From JALONO01 sp038209965 (GTDB lineage Bacteria; Bacteroidota; Bacteroidia; Cytophagales; Thermoflexibacteraceae): 29,583 nucleotides of DNA. A program made the position numbers and the translations under genes. The first letter of the stretch is position 1. Every line of letters begins with the position of its first letter. Under the pieces are notes generated by a model. That model worked only from the letters and a program-made list of their open reading frames with translations. It searched no databases and was not told the origin of the DNA. Positions 1-7,728 of this stretch are shown here, piece by piece. Where the stretch lies: contig JBBQXF010000060.1 in assembly GCA_038209965.1 (NCBI GenBank), positions 1 through 29,583 of the forward strand, read 5' to 3'.

Positions 1-36
1 GTTAAAGGTCCGGGGGTTCGAATCCCTCTCCCTCTA
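1..36 (+). tRNA. tRNA, 3' half only (isotype not determined)
   Basis: The window opens inside a tRNA. A T-arm is visible: stem 12-16, the canonical TTCGAAT loop at 17-23, and the matching stem 24-28 (one G-U pair). The 3' acceptor strand is 29-35, with discriminator A at 36. No CCA follows directly, so it would be added after transcription. The anticodon lies at or before the window edge, so the amino acid cannot be assigned. Confidence 0.88.
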
Positions 37-120
37 CACATAGTTTTGGCTCATCGGGTTTTATTCCAAGTAAGTCAATAACAGACCAACAAGGTGATGT
101 TTTCACATCGGTCGGAAAAT

Positions 121-160
121 AAAAGTGCGGGGTTGAGCTTCTCAACCCCGCACTTTTTTT
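121..160 (+). terminator. Strong intrinsic terminator after the tRNA
   Basis: A perfect 17-bp stem (121-137 with 141-157) closes a 3-base loop and is followed by a run of T. The 5' flank is A-rich, so it could also act on the opposite strand. It lies about 85 bases after the tRNA and probably ends that transcript. Confidence 0.9.
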
Positions 161-387
161 ATTGTCTTGGCTAGTAATCAACCACTTTCGTGGCAAACAA
201 GTATCGGCCCCGAGGGCCAACTGCTAGGTCAAGCCATCGCTGTATTGCTATTTTTCTCTACATTCAAAAAATAGACCGTCCCCAAGCGAAGTACTAAAAT
301 CTAGGATTAATCCTGTTTTCGCCGGCAAGGATCTAAGTTCCAAGCGAAAGGATAATCAGGTCACGTTTTGGACAAGCCGACAAATTT
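161..387. other. Noncoding stretch between tRNA terminator and the histidine phosphatase gene
   Basis: I see no gene here. The only reading frame crossing 2-220 (minus strand) runs through the tRNA and the terminator hairpin and is not credible. There is no convincing promoter or second RNA gene. It simply separates the tRNA transcript from the 3' end of the minus-strand gene starting at 1074. Confidence 0.6.
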
Positions 388-1074
388 CTACGCATACTGG
401 CCCTGCTGTTTGATCGGGGCCAAATGCACGGTATTGTTGGCCACCTCAATCGTGTACTTCCCATCCGTGTAGTTCAACACATAGAGACTTACATTGGAAT
501 GTTCAAATTTATCCATCTCTTGCAGGGATATGCCCAGCAACAGGCAGAGGAAGATGCGGATGGCTCTCCCGTGCATACAGATCAGGATGGTTTGTTCGTG
601 TTCATGGGCCAAGATGTGTTCAAGGGCAATTTGTTGGCGGGCCTGCACTTCCAGCGGGCTTTCGCCGCCTTCGACTTTGATGTCCAACATCCCATCGCGC
701 CAAGCCTCGAGCATGTAATAATGCTGCATGTTGTCCTCGGCTTTGACCGACCGGCCTTCTTTGACGCCCCAACTTATTTCATTGAGACCTGTCAACGGCT
801 GCCACTGCACTCCTTTTTCCACGAATGGCAAAACCGTCTGATGGGTGCGTTTTAAGGCAGAAGTATAAATTTTGTCAAATTTTATGTGTTGGTAATGGAC
901 ATAAAAGGCGAGGGCTTGGGCTTGGCCCAACTCATTAAGGTCAGAGTCAACACCGCTGCCCTGTACAAGTCCCTGTTTATTAAACTCAGTTTCACCATGC
1001 CGGATTAGGTAAATTTGCTTGTTTCTCAATTTATTGGGGTTAAGTTTACGCGTTAATTGAAATAATAATTGCAA
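388..1074 (-). CDS. Histidine phosphatase family protein (phosphoglycerate mutase-like)
   Basis: A 228-residue protein of the histidine phosphatase (RHG) superfamily, which transfers phosphate through a phospho-histidine. The catalytic RHGET motif is at residues 25-29 (His26), the supporting Arg is in SALKR (Arg76), the acid is likely Glu99 in LNEISWG, and the second catalytic His is His168 in the MHGR motif. Length fits the broad-specificity cytosolic phosphatases (GpmB/CobC-like) rather than being diagnostic for glycolytic phosphoglycerate mutase. The first 17 residues before the core strand are basic and non-conserved, so a slightly later start is possible. It stands alone and is divergent from the thioesterase gene at 1228. 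Superfamily is certain; the substrate cannot be told from sequence. Confidence 0.9.
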   Translation of the reverse strand: MQLLFQLTRKLNPNKLRNKQIYLIRHGETEFNKQGLVQGSGVDSDLNELGQAQALAFYVHYQHIKFDKIYTSALKRTHQTVLPFVEKGVQWQPLTGLNEISWGVKEGRSVKAEDNMQHYYMLEAWRDGMLDIKVEGGESPLEVQARQQIALEHILAHEHEQTILICMHGRAIRIFLCLLLGISLQEMDKFEHSNVSLYVLNYTDGKYTIEVANNTVHLAPIKQQGQYA

Positions 1075-1227
1075 AGTGGGTGAGCATCAACAATGAGGCT
1101 GCAATATATAGCCGCAAGCTAAGTCAATTTTTGGGTCAAGGGGCAATTGAACAAACGTGGACATTAGCTCCCCACAATATTACTCTAACAAAATATAATC
1201 CAAAAACATTCAAACCTTACGCTAGTA

Positions 1228-1647
1228 ATGTTTATTAAAAAATTAACCTTAGAACAGCTCAACTCGAGTGGAATACCAACGATATTGACCCAATTGGGCA
1301 TTGAGTTTACCGAAGTGGGCGATCACCATTTGTGCGGCAGGATGCCTGTTGATCACCGGACTGTCCAGCCTTACGGGCTATTGCACGGGGGGGCATCGGT
1401 GGTGTTGGCCGAGACCTTGGGCAGCCAAGCTGGGTACATGACTTTGCCCGAAGATCAACATTGCGTAGGTTTGGAAATAAACGCCAACCACTTGCGCAGT
1501 GTCACCGGCGGTTATGTGCATGGCAAGGCCGCACCTCTTCACATTGGCAAAAATACCCACGTTTGGGAAATCAAGATCACCAACGACGAAGGAAAATTGG
1601 TCTGTGTGAGTCGGATCACCCTGGCCATTTTGCACAAGCGCACCTAA
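1228..1647 (+). CDS. PaaI/MenI-type hotdog-fold thioesterase
   Basis: A 139-residue single hotdog domain of the PaaI/YdiI family, which hydrolyses acyl-CoA thioesters in the cytoplasm. The signature GLLHGGASVVLAET lies at residues 50-63; His53-Gly54-Gly55 and the acid Glu62 on the following helix are the expected active-site elements. Length is typical for the family. In menaquinone-using bacteria, relatives include the 1,4-dihydroxy-2-naphthoyl-CoA thioesterase (MenI), so that role is plausible, but no men gene is nearby to support it. The gene is followed by a hairpin terminator at 1683-1714 and is probably transcribed alone. Confidence 0.88.
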   Translation: MFIKKLTLEQLNSSGIPTILTQLGIEFTEVGDHHLCGRMPVDHRTVQPYGLLHGGASVVLAETLGSQAGYMTLPEDQHCVGLEINANHLRSVTGGYVHGKAAPLHIGKNTHVWEIKITNDEGKLVCVSRITLAILHKRT

Positions 1648-1682
1648 TCCCAATTTCATTCCTCAAAGAAGAAGTAGCAGAT

Positions 1683-1714
1683 CCGGGGAAAATATTCGTT
1701 TTGCCCCGGTTTTT
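1683..1714 (+). terminator. Intrinsic terminator after the thioesterase gene
   Basis: CCGGGG (1683-1688) pairs with CCCCGG (1704-1709), helped by an inner AAAA/TTTT pairing with a bulged G, and is followed by five T. It begins 35 bases after the thioesterase stop codon. Confidence 0.75.
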
Positions 1715-1778
1715 GCTATTGAGTTGAAATGCTGGCCCGGCTTATTGCTGTCCCAGCTTACCGATCAACTTCAATTTG

Positions 1779-2159
1779 ATGAAAGAAAACCTGCGCCCAT
1801 TTCTACTATTGATCGCTTGCTCTTTAGCGTTGGCAGTTTTCCCGGCCTTTGCCCAAACCAAACCAGTGGAAGCTGTGGCGGCCAAAACAACAGGTGTGCC
1901 AACAGAAAAGAAAATCGTTTTCTCGCTCAAAGAGCAGAAAGAAACCGAATACACCTGTGTGTTTACCAAGGGGATCAATTACCAGCTCAACCTCAATGTT
2001 CCCGAGATAGCTGCCACCAAGTTGTCGCTCAAAATTTTTGATTCCCAGCGCAAAGAGCTGATGTCCAAGATCACTAACTTAAAGAACGAACCGATTCCCA
2101 TCCTAAATTTCAACTGCCCCACTACTGGGCTGTATTTCCTGAAAGTAACGCCCCTGTGA
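1779..2159 (+). CDS. Small secreted protein of unknown function
   Basis: A 126-residue protein with a clear N-terminal signal peptide: basic start, a hydrophobic stretch (LLLIACSLALAVFPAFA) and likely cleavage after AFA near residue 24. I chose the ATG at 1779 over the TTG one codon earlier. The mature part contains FSLKEQKETEYTC and later LNFNCPTTGLYFLKV, which suggests a small beta-rich domain; two Cys residues could form a disulphide. I do not recognise the family. Its stop codon overlaps the GTG start of the metallophosphoesterase gene (GTGA), so the two are probably translated together, although the partner looks cytoplasmic. Confidence 0.8.
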   Translation: MKENLRPFLLLIACSLALAVFPAFAQTKPVEAVAAKTTGVPTEKKIVFSLKEQKETEYTCVFTKGINYQLNLNVPEIAATKLSLKIFDSQRKELMSKITNLKNEPIPILNFNCPTTGLYFLKVTPL

Positions 2160-2791
2160 GATTGGTTTGCCTATCAGACACCCACGGTCGACACGAGGGG
2201 ATCGAAGTTCCCGAAGGTGATATTTTGCTCCACGCGGGTGATATTTCCCAGCGCGGTAAGCCTGATGAGATCAGCGCCTTTGATCATTGGTTGGGCACAC
2301 TGCCCCACCCGCACAAGGTAATGATCGCGGGCAACCATGATTTCCTGTTTGAACGCCAGCCGGCTTTGGCCAAGTCGCTCCTCACACACGCCGTTTACCT
2401 GAATGATTCGGGAATTGAGCTGGCGGGGATTAAAATTTGGGGATCGCCCATTTCGCCCTGGTTTTACGACTGGGCATTCAACCGCCAACGGGGCGCGGAA
2501 ATCCGCCAACACTGGGACTTGATCCCCAACGACACCGATATTTTGATCACCCATGGCCCGCCATTCGGCATTTTGGATCTCACCAAGTCGGGGGAATCCG
2601 TGGGCTGTCACGACTTGTTGGCGGCCGTGCAGCGGGTGCAGCCACGCCTGCATTTGTTTGGCCACATTCATGAAGCCTACGGGCAGTGCCAAGTGGACGA
2701 AACTTGGTTTGTCAACGCCAGCAACTTGGATTTCAATTATCGGCCTGTCCACCCAGTCACGGTGATTGATTGGCCGCTGACTACTCCTTAA
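2156..2791 (+). CDS. Calcineurin-like metallophosphoesterase
   Basis: A 211-residue metallophosphoesterase with the full set of metal-binding motifs: SDTH (Asp8, His10), AGD (Asp29), GNHD (Asn60, His61), THG (His133) and GHIH (His170, His172). These bind a di-metal centre that hydrolyses phosphoesters. The compact form with SDTHG at the very N-terminus and GHIHEAYG near the C-terminus resembles the MPPED/239FB-like group; the substrate is unknown. The start is GTG at 2156, overlapping the stop of the upstream secreted-protein gene by four bases. Its TAA stop (2789-2791) overlaps the stop of the convergent galT gene inside a TTAA palindrome. No signal peptide, so probably cytoplasmic. Confidence 0.92.
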   Translation: MRLVCLSDTHGRHEGIEVPEGDILLHAGDISQRGKPDEISAFDHWLGTLPHPHKVMIAGNHDFLFERQPALAKSLLTHAVYLNDSGIELAGIKIWGSPISPWFYDWAFNRQRGAEIRQHWDLIPNDTDILITHGPPFGILDLTKSGESVGCHDLLAAVQRVQPRLHLFGHIHEAYGQCQVDETWFVNASNLDFNYRPVHPVTVIDWPLTTP

Positions 2792-3816
2792 CCTATGCAC
2801 ACCCGGCGCAAATCGGCGGCAGTGTCTTCGGGCATCGTATCGGCCATAAAATTGCCAGCCCCAATCTCCGGCCCCGCCAAAAATTTAATCAATCCCGGCT
2901 GGCGCAACGGCGGCTGAAAGTGAACATAGAGATGAAATTCGGTCGGCTCACCTTTCACCGGGGCCTGCTGGACGGTCATCACATAAGGAAACTTGATTCC
3001 AAACAAACCATCGAAGCGGGCGGTCACTTCGCGGTAAACCTCGGCCAATTGCTCCAATTCCCAGTCGGTCAAGCTACTAAACGTGGCGTGGCGTTTTTTG
3101 GGAAAAATCATCACTTCATACGCATACCGCGCAAAAAACGGGACAAAGGCCACTGCGCCGGCATTTTCGGCTACGATGCGGCGGCCATCGGCCAGTTCAT
3201 TGGCCAGAATAGTGGCGAAAATATTGTCGCCCGTTTGCTCGCGGTAGTTCGCCGCCAATTCCACCTGTTTGTTGATCAGGGCAAAATCAAAGTCGGTAGC
3301 ATAAATCTGGCAATGGGGATGGGGGTTCGATACGCCACAGAGTTCCCCTTTGTTCTCAAAAATCAGGACAGATTTGATCATCTGAAGCGCGGCGAGCGCT
3401 TGCACTTGGGACCGAAACTCGTAGAAAACTTGGCAAATTCCGGCTACCGAAAGTTCGGCCAAGGTGAGGTCATGGCGGGGATCGTAGCACAGCACCCGCG
3501 CTAGGCCCAGTGCCCGCTCGCGGCGATAGAAGCTACTGCCCGTTGCCAACTCTGCCGGGGCCAGTTCGGGGGCGTGGAGGCTCACCACTGGGTGATCGTT
3601 GTCAAAAACATATACACCAGCGTAGTTGGGGTTCACTAGGCCATGGATGCGGGAATTGCCGGGGCAGAGGTAGCAGCCCGGATCGTAGGAGACTGGTACC
3701 AGTGCGGTTTGGGTTTGGCTGGCCGTGGTCCAAGGGCGCTGGTTGCGATGGGCCGCATACACCACCCACTCCCCACGCAGGGGATGCCAACGTTTTTCCC
3801 ATTTGCCTTCGTACAT
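2788..3816 (-). CDS. galT: Galactose-1-phosphate uridylyltransferase
   Basis: A 342-residue GalT, which exchanges UMP between UDP-glucose and galactose 1-phosphate in the Leloir pathway. The zinc ligands of the family are present: Cys48 and Cys51 in CYLC, His115 in YDPRHDLTL, and His166. The nucleophile that carries UMP is His168 in the SNPHPHCQ motif. Further conserved elements are WHPLRGEWV at residues 10-18, FPKKRHATF, and the C-terminal KFLAGPEIGAGNFM. Length matches bacterial class I enzymes. It starts 30 bases downstream of the MlaF-like gene on the same strand and may be co-transcribed with it. galM lies 20 kb away (24407-25591); no galK is in the window. Confidence 0.96.
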   Translation of the reverse strand: MYEGKWEKRWHPLRGEWVVYAAHRNQRPWTTASQTQTALVPVSYDPGCYLCPGNSRIHGLVNPNYAGVYVFDNDHPVVSLHAPELAPAELATGSSFYRRERALGLARVLCYDPRHDLTLAELSVAGICQVFYEFRSQVQALAALQMIKSVLIFENKGELCGVSNPHPHCQIYATDFDFALINKQVELAANYREQTGDNIFATILANELADGRRIVAENAGAVAFVPFFARYAYEVMIFPKKRHATFSSLTDWELEQLAEVYREVTARFDGLFGIKFPYVMTVQQAPVKGEPTEFHLYVHFQPPLRQPGLIKFLAGPEIGAGNFMADTMPEDTAADLRRVCIG

Positions 3817-3846
3817 GGGAGTGGGGTTAGTAAAACGATGGACGGT

Positions 3847-4605
3847 TCAATGTTTGGCCACCGGCTTGAAACGGCGCATTAATTTATTGGAAAAAATAAA
3901 TTCGTTCAGTTCTTTTACGTCTGAGGTGAAGATACTTTCATTATCGCCTTCCCAAATCTTAGCTCCCTTGTACATAAAGATGACATGCTCCCCAATTTCC
4001 ATGACCGAGTTCATGTCGTGGGTCACGACAATGGTGGTGATGCCATACTCTTGGGTGATTTCATGAATCAGGTTATCGATCATGATGGAAGTGAGCGGAT
4101 CGAGCCCGGAATTGGGTTCGTCACAAAACAGGTATTTGGTCTGCAAGGCAATGGCCCGGGCAATGCCCACCCGCTTTTTCATCCCGCCGCTGAGTTCGGA
4201 GGGTTTTTTGGCCGCAGCTGCTTCCAGCCCCACTCGTTGCAGACAGAAGTTGACGCGATCGCGCTTATCGCTGGGGGGCATGTCGGTCAACATATCAAGC
4301 GGAAAGCGTACATTTTCCTCAACCGTCTTGGAGTCAAACAAGGCTGCACTTTGGAACAGCATCCCAATTTCACGGCGAATTTCCTTCTTGCCTTCTTTAT
4401 CGGCATGGTGAAAATCGCGGCCATCGAAGAGTACTTCGCCACTATCGGGCACCATCAGCCCCACAATATTCTTCAACAGCACACTTTTTCCGGTTCCACT
4501 ACCACCAATGATCATATTGGTGATACCGGGTAAAAAAGAAGCACTTACATCGAACAATACTTGTTTCCCCGCAAAAGATTTATTGATGTTGCGAACCTCA
4601 ATCAT
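3847..4605 (-). CDS. MlaF-like ABC transporter ATP-binding protein (phospholipid transport type)
   Basis: A 252-residue ABC ATPase. Starting at MIEVRNINKS (4605), it shows Walker A GGSGTGKS (34-41), Q-loop Gln85, the signature LSGGM (138-142), Walker B YLFCDEP (158-164) and switch His196. LSGGM and the DEPNSGLDP continuation are typical of MlaF/Ttg2A, the ATPase that drives phospholipid movement between inner and outer membranes. The reading frame extends upstream to 4677, but that part overlaps a terminator hairpin and is not conserved-looking, so I use 4605. Family members normally sit beside a permease (MlaE) and an MCE-domain protein; neither is here. It is followed after 30 bases by galT. 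ATPase is certain, Mla subfamily likely. Confidence 0.92.
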   Translation of the reverse strand: MIEVRNINKSFAGKQVLFDVSASFLPGITNMIIGGSGTGKSVLLKNIVGLMVPDSGEVLFDGRDFHHADKEGKKEIRREIGMLFQSAALFDSKTVEENVRFPLDMLTDMPPSDKRDRVNFCLQRVGLEAAAAKKPSELSGGMKKRVGIARAIALQTKYLFCDEPNSGLDPLTSIMIDNLIHEITQEYGITTIVVTHDMNSVMEIGEHVIFMYKGAKIWEGDNESIFTSDVKELNEFIFSNKLMRRFKPVAKH

Positions 4606-4667
4606 GACGGTAAAACTGGCTAAACACAATTCTCGCGCAAGGTAACACGATTGAAAGTAAATACAAA

Positions 4668-4686
4668 AGCGGGGCATGGCCCCGCT
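4668..4686 (-). terminator. Intrinsic terminator (minus strand) upstream of the ABC ATPase gene
   Basis: An 8-bp perfect GC-rich stem (4668-4675 with 4679-4686) with a 3-base loop. On the minus strand it is followed by TTTTGTATTT, so it would stop transcripts coming from lepB before the ABC ATPase gene. Confidence 0.75.
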
Positions 4687-4743
4687 CTTATATAAATCAA
4701 TTTGACGATGAAGCGATTAATTATAATCGAATAACCCTTATGC

Positions 4744-4771
4744 AACAGTTATGCCAGTAAGTATAACTGTT
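4744..4771. repeat. Inverted repeat in the lepB to ABC-ATPase intergenic region
   Basis: AACAGTTAT (4744-4752) and ATAACTGTT (4763-4771) form a 9-bp inverted repeat with a 10-base spacer. It sits in the AT-rich noncoding stretch 4687-4912, downstream of lepB. A second small palindrome, CGATTA and TAATCG, is at 4714-4729. No gene is visible in this stretch. The repeats could be a weak RNA hairpin or an operator. Confidence 0.5.
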
Positions 4772-4912
4772 TGATTATTAACAATTTAATAGCATTGTTT
4801 TCGTTTTCAACAGCCGCGTACCTGTCCGTTTATGGCTATTCGCCTGATCGGAATTGAACACTTGGCAAATATTAAATGTGGCCGAGAAATATATTGGTCA
4901 GGAGGTAGCAAA

Positions 4913-5989
4913 TCATTCCACTGCTGTGCCCAAGCGCTCCCAACGCAGGCCACCCGACGGCGCCAAGGACAGCCAAATGAGCCAAGCCTTGCCCACGAGG
5001 TGATCAGCTGGGACAAACCCCCAAGCCCGGGAGTCATCAGAGCGGTGGCGGTTGTCGCCCAACACGAAATAATAATCTTGCCGGAACGTGTAAGTAGTGT
5101 GCAAGTGGCCCTCCACCCACACTTGTCCGTCCCCGATTTGCACATTGAAGTGGCCTTCGTGCTGCTGGATCAGTTTGCCATAAAGCGCCATGTTTTCCAA
5201 GTTTATGGGTATGGTGGCTCCAGCCCTTGGCACCCAAAGCGGGCCATAATTATCTAAATTCCAAGTAAATAACCGGGAAAAAGGGAAACTTTTTTCATTT
5301 TCCATGCCGGTGGTATATTCGTTGGGCAGCAGCCGGGCCACCGCCGGATTACGGGCCAAAGTTTGGGCCGTGGCCAAGTCGGTGTGGATCACATAGCCTT
5401 GGGGCAATTCCAAAAAATCATTGATGCCCATTGCTTTGAGGGCGGCTGGGGCCATCGGTTGCTTGAGCATGACCGCATAGGAATGTTGCACCTTGGCGGG
5501 TGGTGGCACGGCCGCCCGGTTGACGAAAGTCACTTGGCCAACCAAGCTAATGGTGTCGCCGGGCAAACCAAAACAGCGTTTTACGTAGTGGGCGCGCATA
5601 TCGACCGGGTGGAGCGTGTCGGGGGGGAAATAAAAAACCACCACATCATTGCGCCGGATTTTCGAGACCCCGGGCAGCCGGAAAGCCGGGAATTGGATCC
5701 AATCCAGATAAGAGCGGATCGGAGTGCCCCAAATTTTTTGGTGCATCAATGGGATTTGGAGTGGGGTGTGCGGAGTTTGTGCACCGTAGTGGCATTTGCT
5801 CACCAGCAGGTAGTCGCCCACCAACAAACCGCCCTCCATTGAAGTGGTGGGTATCATAAAACTCTCGATCAACAACCAGTGCACCAACGTGGCCGCCAAC
5901 ACGGTGTAACCCAAAGTATAGGCCCATTGGCGAAAGCCACGGGTTGGGCGTTTGGCAGGTGTTGGATCAGTGATGGGCTGGCTGGGCAT
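4913..5989 (-). CDS. lepB: Signal peptidase I
   Basis: A 358-residue type I signal peptidase, the inner-membrane serine protease that removes signal peptides from exported proteins. A hydrophobic anchor spans about residues 23-41. The catalytic Ser is Ser50 in IPTTSMEGG and the general-base Lys is Lys137 in YVKRCFGLPGD. The late GDNRHRSDDSRAWGFV block matches the conserved box E. I use the ATG at 5989; a TTG extension to 6019 adds nothing recognisable. At 358 residues it is longer than minimal signal peptidases, with an insertion between the Lys box and box E, as is usual in Bacteroidota. It is divergent from murF with only 50 bases between the start codons. Confidence 0.95.
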   Translation of the reverse strand: MPSQPITDPTPAKRPTRGFRQWAYTLGYTVLAATLVHWLLIESFMIPTTSMEGGLLVGDYLLVSKCHYGAQTPHTPLQIPLMHQKIWGTPIRSYLDWIQFPAFRLPGVSKIRRNDVVVFYFPPDTLHPVDMRAHYVKRCFGLPGDTISLVGQVTFVNRAAVPPPAKVQHSYAVMLKQPMAPAALKAMGINDFLELPQGYVIHTDLATAQTLARNPAVARLLPNEYTTGMENEKSFPFSRLFTWNLDNYGPLWVPRAGATIPINLENMALYGKLIQQHEGHFNVQIGDGQVWVEGHLHTTYTFRQDYYFVLGDNRHRSDDSRAWGFVPADHLVGKAWLIWLSLAPSGGLRWERLGTAVE

Positions 5990-6039
5990 AGAACAAAAGT
6001 AAAACTTTGCCCTGTCCAAAAAAAAATTAATTTTCCGGT

Positions 6040-7332
6040 ATGAATACCACTCAACTCTACGAAATCTACTTACAACATCCGCTTATCGCGACCGATACGC
6101 GAAAAATACTGCCCAATAGCCTGTTTTTCGCGTTGAGGGGAGCCAATTTCAACGCCAATCTATTTGCTCAGGAAGCTTTGGCAAAAGGAGCGGCCTACGT
6201 CGTGGTGGACGATCCGACCGTGGTGGCCTCGGAACGCTACTTGCTGGTTGAGCACGTCTTGGTTGCTTTGCAACAGTTGGCCAATCATCACCGACGGCAA
6301 CTCAAAATCCCCTTTTTGGCCATTACCGGCACCAACGGCAAGACCACAACCAAGGAACTAGTGCTGGCAGTATTGCGCAAAAAGTTCAATACGTTGGCCA
6401 CGGTGGGCAATCTCAACAACCACATTGGCGTGCCACTGACCCTGCTCTCGCTCACAGGTGCGCACGAGGTGGCCGTGGTCGAGATGGGCGCCAACCACAT
6501 TGGCGACATCCGGGAGCTATGTGACATTGCCGAACCCAATTATGGGCTGATCACCAATATTGGCCAAGCCCATTTGGAAGGATTTGGCAGTTTCGAGGGC
6601 GTGATCCGGACCAAGAGCGAGCTTTTTGATCATTTACGCCAAAAAAATGGTGTCCCGATCATCAATGCCTGCAATGAGATGCTGACCAATATGGGGCGAC
6701 GCTTCGCCAATGCCCACTATTACGGCTTGCCGGGCAGCACCGCCAACGCCGAGTTATTGGCCACCGATCCTTACATCAGCTACCGTGACGAAGAAGGCAA
6801 TTGTCACCAAACGCAGTTGCTGGGGGCTTATAATTTTGACAATATTCTGGCTGCTCTGTGTGTCGGCCGGATTTTTGGCGTGCCCGACGCACTTGCCCAT
6901 GAGGCTGTGGCTGAATATGCCCCCACCAACAACCGCTCGCAGGTGATGCGCGGGGCCAGCAATACCCTCATCGCCGATGCTTACAACGCCAATCCGTCCA
7001 GTATGCGCGCCGCACTGGAAAGTTTTGCCCGGATGCCAGCCCTGCACAAAGTGGCCATTTTGGGTGATATGTTTGAACTGGGCACTTATGGCCCGGCCCG
7101 GCACCGCGAAGTGCTCGATCTAGTGGCCAGTTTGGGAATAAATCAGGTGTTGGTCTGCGGGCAAGCATTTTGTGCCGCGCGAAACGAGGCCGATCCCATG
7201 CAGTTTTTTGCGACCAAGGAGGAATTGGCGGCCTGGTTGGTGGCCCATCCGCCCAACAACGCCTATATTTTGGTAAAAGGCTCCCGGGGCATGGGGCTGG
7301 AGAGTTTGCTCCCCGGATTATTGGGGGAATAG
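6040..7332 (+). CDS. murF: UDP-N-acetylmuramoyl-tripeptide--D-alanyl-D-alanine ligase
   Basis: A 430-residue Mur ligase that adds the D-Ala-D-Ala dipeptide to UDP-MurNAc-tripeptide, the last cytoplasmic step of building the peptidoglycan precursor. The ATP-binding P-loop TGTNGKTTT is at residues 96-104. Other family features are the GNLNNHIGVPLTLL segment, VEMGANHIGDI, NIGQAHLEGFGS, and the C-terminal domain with ADAYNANPSSM and LGDMFELG, which are specific for MurF rather than MurC/D/E. Length is normal. The start ATG is 50 bases from the divergent lepB start. No terminator is obvious in the 396 bases downstream before ileS. Confidence 0.97.
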   Translation: MNTTQLYEIYLQHPLIATDTRKILPNSLFFALRGANFNANLFAQEALAKGAAYVVVDDPTVVASERYLLVEHVLVALQQLANHHRRQLKIPFLAITGTNGKTTTKELVLAVLRKKFNTLATVGNLNNHIGVPLTLLSLTGAHEVAVVEMGANHIGDIRELCDIAEPNYGLITNIGQAHLEGFGSFEGVIRTKSELFDHLRQKNGVPIINACNEMLTNMGRRFANAHYYGLPGSTANAELLATDPYISYRDEEGNCHQTQLLGAYNFDNILAALCVGRIFGVPDALAHEAVAEYAPTNNRSQVMRGASNTLIADAYNANPSSMRAALESFARMPALHKVAILGDMFELGTYGPARHREVLDLVASLGINQVLVCGQAFCAARNEADPMQFFATKEELAAWLVAHPPNNAYILVKGSRGMGLESLLPGLLGE

Positions 7333-7687
7333 ACCGAACTTGGGTTTGATCGGGGAGCAATATTGGAAAACATTGCTATCACAATCTTCAAAAGCATCGA
7401 ATCAACTGCTAAAAAACGCTCCCGGCCATTAGTCACCACTTTTATGCCATGGCGTTACGAAGGTGTACTGTTTGCTCAATGGTTCGTCCGGTAATTTTGG
7501 CAATAAATCGCTCTCCCGCACCAGCCAAGTCCGAATCGTTCAGCCCTATTTTTGTCGTTTGATCGCCACAAAAACAGGCACGATTTCCTTTACTTTAAAT
7601 TCCCCAATAAGTACTAAAATTGCGCCTAGCCAAACAGGTTGGCCCAGAACTGCCCCACATTCAATATCCCCCCCAACGAAAATGTGT
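7333..7687. other. Noncoding stretch between murF and ileS
   Basis: About 355 bases without a credible gene. Short reading frames here (for example 7463-7732 on the plus strand) have no recognisable motif and run into the ileS start. I see no strong terminator for murF and no T-box-like leader. A 6-bp inverted repeat (CACATT at 7656, AATGTG at 7681) directly precedes the ileS promoter element. Confidence 0.5.
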
Positions 7688-7695
7688 TATCTTTG
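7688..7695 (+). promoter_or_regulatory. Putative -7 promoter element for ileS (TAnnTTTG type)
   Basis: TATCTTTG matches the Bacteroidota -7 consensus TAnnTTTG exactly and ends 33 bases before the chosen ileS start. I do not see a well-spaced TTG for the -33 element. Confidence 0.55.
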
Positions 7696-7728
7696 CCGAT
7701 TGTTTTGGAACCTATCCTTGCTAGTGGC

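Noticed and set aside
121..131. AAAAGTGCGG, resembling the Pasteurellaceae DNA uptake signal
   Set aside because: The core is followed by G instead of T, it occurs once as part of a terminator stem, and the organism is not a Pasteurellaceae member.
2..220. Minus-strand ORF of 72 codons crossing the tRNA
   Set aside because: It reads through the tRNA T-arm and a terminator hairpin. Frames ending in a GFEPPDL-like string are a known artefact of translating tRNA 3' ends.
2174..2800. Long open frame antisense to the metallophosphoesterase gene
   Set aside because: It has no domain or motif and lies wholly opposite a gene with an intact set of catalytic residues. Similar long antisense frames opposite galT (2770-3504), the metB-like gene (15729-16580) and bshB1/suhB (16892-17713) are rejected for the same reason.
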